Notes under the pieces: model-generated
What the model was told of the DNA's origin: nothing
The model's input: only the letters and a program-made list of their open reading frames with translations
Database searches by the model: none
Shown here: piece by piece, positions 14,139 to 19,622 of the stretch
Numbering within the stretch: position 1 is the first letter of the stretch
Layout: each line of letters begins with the position of its first letter
Source of the DNA: JAGXLC01 sp046545795
Lineage (GTDB): Bacteria; Bacteroidota; Bacteroidia; Bacteroidales; UBA12077
Direction of reading: 5' to 3'
DNA length: 19,622 nucleotides
NCBI GenBank assembly: GCA_046545795.1
Contig: JBKGZD010000035.1
Coordinates: 1-19,622 of the forward strand
Translations under genes and position numbers: made by a program

Positions 14139-16943
14139 ATGCCAAAAAGTGCTGAACATAAATTTATTATTGTAAAAGGAGCACGTGTACATAATTTAAA
14201 AAGTATTGATATAGAAATTCCCCGCGATAAATTTATTGTTATAACTGGTGTTTCTGGCTCAGGAAAATCTTCCCTGGCTTTTGATACGCTATATGCAGAG
14301 GGACAAAGAAGGTATGTTGAAAGTCTTTCATCATACGCTCGTCAGTTTTTGGGAAGAATTGCAAAACCTGATGTGGATTTTATACATGGATTACCTCCTG
14401 CAATTGCAATTGAACAAAAAGTAAATGCCAGAAATCCAAGATCTACAGTAGGTACTTCTACTGAGATATACGATTACCTGAAGCTTTTATATGCAAGAAT
14501 CGGGAAAACTTATTCACCCATTTCCGGGAAGATTGTAAAAAAGGATACTGTTACTGATGTTGTGAACTATATTCTTCAATTTCCGGAAAATACAAAAGCA
14601 CTCATCTTATCGCCTTTGCATGTTTTTGAACCAACGAAAGCCTTAGAATACCTGGAAATGATAGAAAAACAGGGTGTTAGCCGTATAGAAATGGATGGTG
14701 AGATTTATAAGCTTAAGGATTTTAAAGAGAATAAAATAACGAAAAAAGATCTTTTAAAAAGTAATGTTGTTATTGACAGAATAAAAGTAAGTTACACAGA
14801 GGACGAAAAAGCGCGTTATGGTGATTCAGTGCAAATTGCTTTTTCTGAAGGACAAGGAGTATGCAGGATAAAAGTAGTGGACACTGAAAATGCTAATGAA
14901 AAAACTTTCAGCAATAAGTTTGAACTGGATGGGATGGAGTTTGAAGAACCCACCGAGCATATGTTCAGTTTTAATAATCCTATTGGGGCATGTCCAACTT
15001 GTGAAGGTTATGGCAAGGTAATGGGTATTGATGAGGATTTGGTAATCCCCGATAAAAGATTGTCTGTTTATGAAAATGCAGTTGCTTGCTGGAGAGGGGA
15101 GAAGATGAAAAAATGGCAGGAAAAACTCATATTAAACGCAGATAAGTTTAATTTTCCTATTCACAAGCCTTATTATAAATTATCTGATAGGGAGAAGCAG
15201 TTGTTATGGGAAGGAAATCGATACTTTTATGGCCTTAATGATTTTTTTGAATACCTGGAAAGGAAGAAATATAAAATTCAGTATCGGGTAATGTTGTCAC
15301 GTTACAGGGGAAAAACTGTTTGTCCTGAATGCAAGGGAGCCAGGTTAAAAAAAGAAGCCAATTATGTAAAAATAGGAGACAAGTCTATAACTGACCTGGT
15401 TTTAATGCCAATTGATCGTTTGCATAATTTCTTCACTGACCTGGTTTTGGATGATTATGATTATAAGATTGCTGAGCGAATACTTTATGAAATAAACAGC
15501 CGCCTGGCATTTTTACTGAATGTAGGCTTAAGTTACCTGAATTTAAACCGTTTGACTTCAACACTTTCAGGCGGGGAATCACAGCGCATTAACCTGGCAA
15601 CTTCCCTGGGGAGCAGCCTGGTTGGTTCAATGTATGTTTTAGACGAACCGAGTATTGGGCTGCATCCCAGAGATAATGATAAGTTGATTTCAGTATTAAA
15701 AAATTTGCAAAAAATCGGGAATACGCTAATTGTTGTCGAACATGATGAAGATATTATAAAATCAGCTGACCAGATTGTTGATCTTGGTCCGCAAGCCGGC
15801 AGACTGGGAGGTGAGGTTATCTTCCAGGGGAACCGTCAGGAAATCATACATAGCCGTGAAAGTATAACCGGCAAGTTTCTTAACAAAAAGGATTTTATAC
15901 CTGTTCCACAGCAAAGGCGTAAGTGGAATAATTATATTGAAATTAAGGGAGCAAGGGAGAACAATCTAAAAAGGATAAATGCAAAATTCCCGCTCAATAT
16001 AATAACTGTTATCAGTGGTGTCAGTGGTTCCGGCAAATCCTCGCTGGTGAAAAATATTCTTTACCCGGCGCTAAAAAGGTATTATAAAGGGGTAGGCGAA
16101 AAAGCCGGCAAATACGATGAACTTAGTGGCGATTTGAACTTTATCCAGGATGTTGAATATGTTGATCAAAATCCCATTGGCAAATCTTCACGCTCCAATC
16201 CGGTAACATATATCAAGGCTTATGATGAAATCCGGAAATTATTTTCATCCCAACAGGCTTCAAAAATCAACAATTTTAAGCCTTCTCATTTTTCATTCAA
16301 TACACCAGGAGGCCGGTGCGATGAATGCCAGGGAGAGGGGACAATCAAGGTTGAGATGCAGTTTATGCCAGATATTACTCTAACTTGTGAAGTTTGCGGA
16401 GGCAAAAGATTTAAAGAGGATGTGCTTGAGGTAAAATTCAGAGGGAAAAACATCTATGACGTTTTAGAAATGACAATTAATGAGGCTATAGAGTTTTTTG
16501 GCGCTGAAGACATATCTACTACAAGAAAGATAGTTAGAAAATTATCTGTTTTAAAATCTGTAGGACTTGGCTATCTCAAACTTGGACAATCTTCGAGTAC
16601 ATTAAGCGGGGGAGAAAGCCAAAGAGTTAAACTGGCATATTTTCTGAGCCAGGAATCCCAAAATGCTCCAACACTTTTTATTTTTGATGAACCAACTACA
16701 GGTCTTCATTATTATGATATTTCTAATTTGCTCACGTCATTTAATGAATTAATAAAAAAAGGACATACTGTTGTTATCATTGAACATAATATGGAAGTTA
16801 TCAAATCAGCAGACTGGCTAATTGATCTTGGCCCTGAAGGTGGAGAAAACGGAGGACAGATAATTTACGAAGGAAAACCTGAAAATATTGATGAGAGTTC
16901 TGGATCATACACAGCAAGATATCTTAAACCCAAATTAAAGTAA
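14139..16943 (+). CDS. uvrA: Excinuclease ABC subunit UvrA
   Basis: A 934-residue DNA damage sensor of nucleotide excision repair, acting in the cytosol as a dimer that loads UvrB at lesions. It has two ABC ATPase modules. The first has Walker A GVSGSGKS (37-44), zinc cysteines C285 and C288 paired with C395 and C398 (CPTC, CPEC), signature LSGGE (476-480) and VLDEPSIGLHPRD. The second has Walker A GVSGSGKS (627-634), the DNA-binding zinc module with C727, C730, C750 and C753, signature LSGGE (822-826) and FDEPTTGLH. All are intact and the length is normal (E. coli 940). The ATG at 14139 follows a TAATTTTG promoter box by 25 nt. The gene is divergent from the ECF sigma factor and shares an inverted repeat with it. 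Bacteroidota often carry more than one UvrA; with all domains present this looks like a true UvrA. Confidence 0.96.
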   Translation: MPKSAEHKFIIVKGARVHNLKSIDIEIPRDKFIVITGVSGSGKSSLAFDTLYAEGQRRYVESLSSYARQFLGRIAKPDVDFIHGLPPAIAIEQKVNARNPRSTVGTSTEIYDYLKLLYARIGKTYSPISGKIVKKDTVTDVVNYILQFPENTKALILSPLHVFEPTKALEYLEMIEKQGVSRIEMDGEIYKLKDFKENKITKKDLLKSNVVIDRIKVSYTEDEKARYGDSVQIAFSEGQGVCRIKVVDTENANEKTFSNKFELDGMEFEEPTEHMFSFNNPIGACPTCEGYGKVMGIDEDLVIPDKRLSVYENAVACWRGEKMKKWQEKLILNADKFNFPIHKPYYKLSDREKQLLWEGNRYFYGLNDFFEYLERKKYKIQYRVMLSRYRGKTVCPECKGARLKKEANYVKIGDKSITDLVLMPIDRLHNFFTDLVLDDYDYKIAERILYEINSRLAFLLNVGLSYLNLNRLTSTLSGGESQRINLATSLGSSLVGSMYVLDEPSIGLHPRDNDKLISVLKNLQKIGNTLIVVEHDEDIIKSADQIVDLGPQAGRLGGEVIFQGNRQEIIHSRESITGKFLNKKDFIPVPQQRRKWNNYIEIKGARENNLKRINAKFPLNIITVISGVSGSGKSSLVKNILYPALKRYYKGVGEKAGKYDELSGDLNFIQDVEYVDQNPIGKSSRSNPVTYIKAYDEIRKLFSSQQASKINNFKPSHFSFNTPGGRCDECQGEGTIKVEMQFMPDITLTCEVCGGKRFKEDVLEVKFRGKNIYDVLEMTINEAIEFFGAEDISTTRKIVRKLSVLKSVGLGYLKLGQSSSTLSGGESQRVKLAYFLSQESQNAPTLFIFDEPTTGLHYYDISNLLTSFNELIKKGHTVVIIEHNMEVIKSADWLIDLGPEGGENGGQIIYEGKPENIDESSGSYTARYLKPKLK

Positions 16944-17006
16944 GGCTGCCCAGAATCTGTATTAGTTCGGTTACTAATTGCTGTTATAATCTTTCAGAGG
17001 ACAGCC
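16944..17006. terminator. Structured convergent intergenic region after uvrA
   Basis: GGCTGCCC (16944-16951) pairs with GGACAGCC (16999-17006) with one G-T or C-A position depending on strand. Inside lies a perfect 6-bp hairpin, ATTAGT-TCGGTT-ACTAAT (16961-16978). It begins at the base after the uvrA stop and ends 22 nt before the B2 stop. No T-run follows on either strand, so it may be a weak terminator, or an RNA fold of another kind. Confidence 0.35.
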
Positions 17007-17028
17007 ATGAATATATTAATCTGATGTA

Positions 17029-17472
17029 TTATTGTTCTTCTTTAAGTCCTATCATAATTGCGACGCATCCACTAACCGGTTCTTCTGTTTCCTGATCGCT
17101 GTTTTTTACTTTTAGTGAAATGATTAATTGCTGACTATTTTCAGGGATAAAATCCCATGTTGAATCAAAATCATCTTTGCTGTTATCATATAAGACATTA
17201 CGGTCTACATCCAGAATCTGAAAATGGATATCCGGTAAATTATTTGCAGCACATATGGAAACTCTGTAATTTTGTCCACTGTAAAAAGTCTTGTACATTT
17301 CTGCGCTTTCTCCTTCTGTTAATACTGCAGCATTATAATTTCCATCATGTATATATGGTTCAAGTTCCTGTTTGCAAATTTGTTTGGCAAAATGTTTACA
17401 TTGTGATTGCCCATTGAAGGGAATAATCATCAGGAGAAAAAGAATAAATATAGAACTGTATAATTTTTTCAT
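17029..17472 (-). CDS. Family B small secreted protein, copy B2 (function unknown)
   Basis: A 147-residue paralogue of B1 at 6404-6847. A signal peptide covers residues 1-24 (ending GQSQ|C). The cysteine at 25 could be read as a lipobox, but SQC is a poor one, and B1 has none. The mature part keeps YIHDGNYNAAVL, KTFYSGQNYRVSIC, ILDVDRNVLYDN, STWDFIP and a C-terminal IMIGLKEE. Cysteines C33 and C74 match C33 and C75 of B1, and B2 has additional cysteines at 25 and near the C-terminus. It follows A2 after 12 nt on the same strand, the same order as A1-B1, and has no ABC gene beside it. It is convergent with uvrA. The function is not known; a beta-rich periplasmic partner of the A2 lipoprotein is the simplest guess. 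Confidence 0.83.
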   Translation of the reverse strand: MKKLYSSIFILFLLMIIPFNGQSQCKHFAKQICKQELEPYIHDGNYNAAVLTEGESAEMYKTFYSGQNYRVSICAANNLPDIHFQILDVDRNVLYDNSKDDFDSTWDFIPENSQQLIISLKVKNSDQETEEPVSGCVAIMIGLKEEQ

Positions 17473-17484
17473 AAGGCAAATTTT

Positions 17485-18420
17485 TTATAATGTAAATTGA
17501 TTTCTTATTACATCAACTTGCTGTTTAAGCTTATTGTATATATCTGGTGTCATGGAAATTTCAGTTTCTGAGTTAAGTGTAGTAACTTGATTTACTGTAT
17601 CTTTAACAGGCACCACTTTGGAAGATGTAATCTTTATTTCATCATAAATAGACTTTAATTTGCTTATTTCTTCTTTAACTGCTTTAAGGTTTTCGTCATC
17701 TTCATTTTTTTCAATGAGTTTCATTATAGTATTAATTGCCAGTTTTTGATCCGCAACTCTTGATATTAATTCATTATTTTCAATATCATCCTGACTTGGG
17801 TTATCTTCAATTAAGTTAGTTGCTATATAAAGGCCTTCAACCCAACCACCTATAAGTATAATTGTTGATACAGCCTGGCGATCATTCTCCTGGAAAAATG
17901 AACTGGAGTTTAAAATAGTTTCTGAAATAATGTCAAGAATTACATCGCGGTTGTTCACGTTAGCTTCGAGTCTTTCAATAGTGTTTTGATCTATGGCATT
18001 AAGAATTCCTAATCCTTCAGCCATTTTTTTAGAGGCGTTAATATAATCAATTGTGGTTTGGGTTTGGTCGTATAAACTGGCATAGCTAAGGTCTGTAGCA
18101 TAAATGCCTAAATTTAATGCCATGTTTTTGGTGGAAACATACTCTGAGGTTTTATCCACAGGATTCAGGAGCTCCGGATTATAATCTTTTCCTGCTTGTT
18201 TCAAAATCATTGCTACTTCCAATGGGGAAGGCATGGAGTAAAACATTTCTTTAACAGACTTGATGTCTTTAACAAGTTGTGTGTCAATGGTATCAACAGT
18301 AACAACTTCTTCCGTATCCTCAGTTTTGTCTCTCTTTTTATCATCTTTTTGGCATGCTGGCAGAATGAGAATAGATGCAACCAGTAAGGTTAAGAGAGTT
18401 TGAGTAAAACGTATGTTCAT
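17485..18420 (-). CDS. Family A lipoprotein, copy A2 (function unknown)
   Basis: A 311-residue paralogue of A1. The lipobox is LPAC with lipidated C23, directly followed by QKDDKK, which fits the K-(D/E)2 surface-export signal of Bacteroidota, so an outward-facing outer-membrane location is likely. An acidic linker (EDTEEVVTVDTIDT) follows, then the core with MPSPLEVAMILKQAG, ALNLGIYATDLSYASLYDQ, RLEANVNNRD and GGWVEGLYI. These line up with the same blocks in A1. The C-terminal third is charged and helical (about 235-311) and probably coiled. The ATG start is the only good one. It is first in a two-gene unit with B2 (gap 12 nt). I do not recognise a named family; the DNA of the two copies has diverged, so the duplication is old. 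Confidence 0.86.
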   Translation of the reverse strand: MNIRFTQTLLTLLVASILILPACQKDDKKRDKTEDTEEVVTVDTIDTQLVKDIKSVKEMFYSMPSPLEVAMILKQAGKDYNPELLNPVDKTSEYVSTKNMALNLGIYATDLSYASLYDQTQTTIDYINASKKMAEGLGILNAIDQNTIERLEANVNNRDVILDIISETILNSSSFFQENDRQAVSTIILIGGWVEGLYIATNLIEDNPSQDDIENNELISRVADQKLAINTIMKLIEKNEDDENLKAVKEEISKLKSIYDEIKITSSKVVPVKDTVNQVTTLNSETEISMTPDIYNKLKQQVDVIRNQFTL

Positions 18421-18756
18421 AACTGGTTTTTTAAAATTTAACTTGTAGGATTTTTATTTATATGCAATAAAAATACAATTTTTCTTTTAACTAACCCAAG
18501 ACGAATTTTAAAATTTCTTCCGGCTTCAGTGCAATGTCCATACTTTATTCGTCTCATCCTACCATATAAATGGTTGTCTTCTGTATAATTCTTTATAACT
18601 TAATTATTCCTAACGCATTGTTTGCAGAAAGGTTACATCAAATACAGTTCATTGACTAAATTATTACAGAGATTTTGAAAATGACATTATGTTTTTTTAA
18701 ATTTACAGTAAATCAATTTATTATAAAATTAGAAAAACCATGCAAAAAATAACCTG
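18421..18756. other. 336-bp A/T-rich divergent intergenic region
   Basis: This gap separates A2 (minus) from the last gene (plus). I see no convincing small gene. It holds an 8-bp inverted repeat, AGACGAAT (18499-18506) and ATTCGTCT (18547-18554), around 40 nt, and a candidate promoter for the last gene. No clear TAnnTTTG box was found for A2. Confidence 0.6.
18674..18705 (+). promoter_or_regulatory. Candidate promoter for the last gene
   Basis: TTTG (18674-18677) is separated by 20 nt from TAAATTTA (18698-18705), a 7 of 8 match to TAnnTTTG. The known Bacteroidota spacing is about 19 nt. The leader would be about 45 nt to the ATG at 18757. Confidence 0.35.
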
Positions 18757-19622
18757 ATGAATCGAATATTTTCCTGTACTTTATTGTTTTTCTTTATAGT
18801 ATTTATACAATGCTCCATCCACGCACAAGGCAGATTATATGTAACCGGAGTTGTCGCTGACGAGAATGGTAAACTTCCTGATGCTGATATAATTGTTGAA
18901 ACAGATACTATATACAAATTCAAATCAGATGATAATGGCCGTTTTTCATTATATCTTGATTTTAACAGTTACTATTTTATGAGTTTTAGAAAGAGCGGAT
19001 ATGGGACGAAAAAAATTAGTATCAATACCCGCTTGCCTGAAGAAGAAAATAAAATGAAGCATCATCTTATTACAATGAATTTAGAATTGATAAAACAAGC
19101 GAATGAAAATCCATCTGATGTTCTGGGAGAAGTCAGGTATAATCGTGTAACGAAAGAGTTCACTTATGAATCAAAATATGATAAGAATTCTTTTCTGAAT
19201 ATCCGGGTAGCTGGGGTTGACTATTATGATAATCTTATTGAAGATTCTAAGGAAGGCGAGAAAGAGGAAGTGTTGGTTGCTGATGCCAATATTATAACAA
19301 AAAAGAAAAATGATATCATTCAAAGAAAGAAGAGAACATACAAGCGTATTGAGGAGAAAAGAAATGAATTAGTGGACGGTGAAACAACAGGCCATGATTT
19401 CGAAGATTTGGAAATTGCCGAAAGGGGAAACCAGGAATTAGTAACCGATACTGTAATCAATCAATATAGCCACCACAGAATGGATGTGGTCGAGATTATT
19501 ATAAGCAGCGATGAGTTTGTCAGGGTATATCACCGCGTTAAACATTACTGGGGAGCAGTATTTTATTTTAGAAATTACCGATCCATAACTCAAACTTTGT
19601 TCAAACTGGAAACTAATTTTGA
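18757..19622 (+). CDS. Secreted protein with carboxypeptidase-regulatory-like domain (3' end cut)
   Basis: A reading frame opens at the ATG at 18757 and continues without a stop to the window edge, giving 288 residues. Residues 1-24 are a Sec signal peptide (hydrophobic LLFFFIVFIQ, ending SIHAQ|G). Residues about 26-95 look like a carboxypeptidase-regulatory-like beta-sandwich: VTGVVADENGKLPDADIIVE, then DDNGRFSLYL and FRKSGYGTKKISI. The rest is charged, with a lysine- and glutamate-rich helical part (KKKNDIIQRKKRTYKRIEEKR) and a C-terminal segment YHRVKHYWGAVFYFRNYRSI. I believe the last segment resembles the end of such proteins in Bacteroidota, so the stop may lie just outside. It is probably a periplasmic or outer-membrane protein of unknown role. 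It is divergent from A2. Confidence 0.75.
   Translation, partial: MNRIFSCTLLFFFIVFIQCSIHAQGRLYVTGVVADENGKLPDADIIVETDTIYKFKSDDNGRFSLYLDFNSYYFMSFRKSGYGTKKISINTRLPEEENKMKHHLITMNLELIKQANENPSDVLGEVRYNRVTKEFTYESKYDKNSFLNIRVAGVDYYDNLIEDSKEGEKEEVLVADANIITKKKNDIIQRKKRTYKRIEEKRNELVDGETTGHDFEDLEIAERGNQELVTDTVINQYSHHRMDVVEIIISSDEFVRVYHRVKHYWGAVFYFRNYRSITQTLFKLETNF

Noticed and set aside
5487..18420. A-B pairs as inverted flanks of a mobile island
   Set aside because: The copies are far too diverged to act as repeats (about 30 percent protein identity), and no transposase, integrase or attachment site is seen between them.
18729..18923. Minus-strand 64-residue open frame near the right end
   Set aside because: It overlaps the start of the secreted carboxypeptidase-regulatory-like gene, whose signal peptide and domain are convincing.

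Overview
The window looks like chromosomal DNA from a member of the Bacteroidota, probably Bacteroidia (Bacteroidales/Marinilabiliales-like). The evidence is the low GC content, the usual lack of Shine-Dalgarno sequences, promoter boxes of the TAnnTTTG type, lipoproteins with K-D-rich residues after the cysteine, a DPP-IV-like S9 peptidase, an SGLT-type sodium symporter and a SiaB/SiaC pair. The genus cannot be told from the sequence alone. No mobile element, CRISPR array, tRNA or rRNA is visible.

Layout. (1) 86-3571, minus strand: a DPP-IV-like peptidase followed 6 nt later by a MATE exporter. (2) 3688-5430, plus strand: a sodium:solute symporter. (3) 5490-9969, plus strand: an apparent operon of a lipoprotein (family 'A', copy A1), a small secreted protein (family 'B', copy B1, overlapping A1 by 1 nt) and a 1029-residue TerB/FHA-like/ABC ATPase/permease protein. 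(4) 10005-10954, minus strand: a SiaB-type kinase and a SiaC-type phosphoprotein, convergent with the ABC gene across a bidirectional terminator. (5) 11078-13002: two RNA methyltransferase genes, divergently transcribed (a THUMP-domain enzyme and RsmE). (6) 13065-16943: a 69-residue hypothetical protein and an ECF-type sigma factor on the minus strand, divergent from uvrA. A perfect 10-bp inverted repeat lies between the sigma gene and uvrA. (7) 17029-18420, minus strand: a second A-B pair (A2, B2), paralogous to A1-B1 and without an adjacent ABC gene. (8) 18757 to the end: a secreted protein with a carboxypeptidase-regulatory-like domain, cut by the window edge.

How the parts may fit together. 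Most of the window is housekeeping (DNA repair, rRNA modification) and transport. The candidate undescribed system is the A-B envelope pair. It occurs twice here, once in an operon with a TerB/FHA-like/ABC protein that carries an unusually long extracytoplasmic loop. It is plausible that the lipoprotein and the small secreted protein are envelope partners of that loop. The neighbouring SiaB/SiaC kinase-substrate pair keeps the known phospho-threonine position but lacks the phosphatase and diguanylate cyclase of the Pseudomonas system. A functional link between SiaC and the ABC protein is only a hypothesis based on proximity.

Several longest-possible reading frames begin at unlikely TTG codons. 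Starts were moved to internal ATG codons for A1, SiaB and the THUMP methyltransferase, and to a GTG behind a strong Shine-Dalgarno sequence for the sigma factor.
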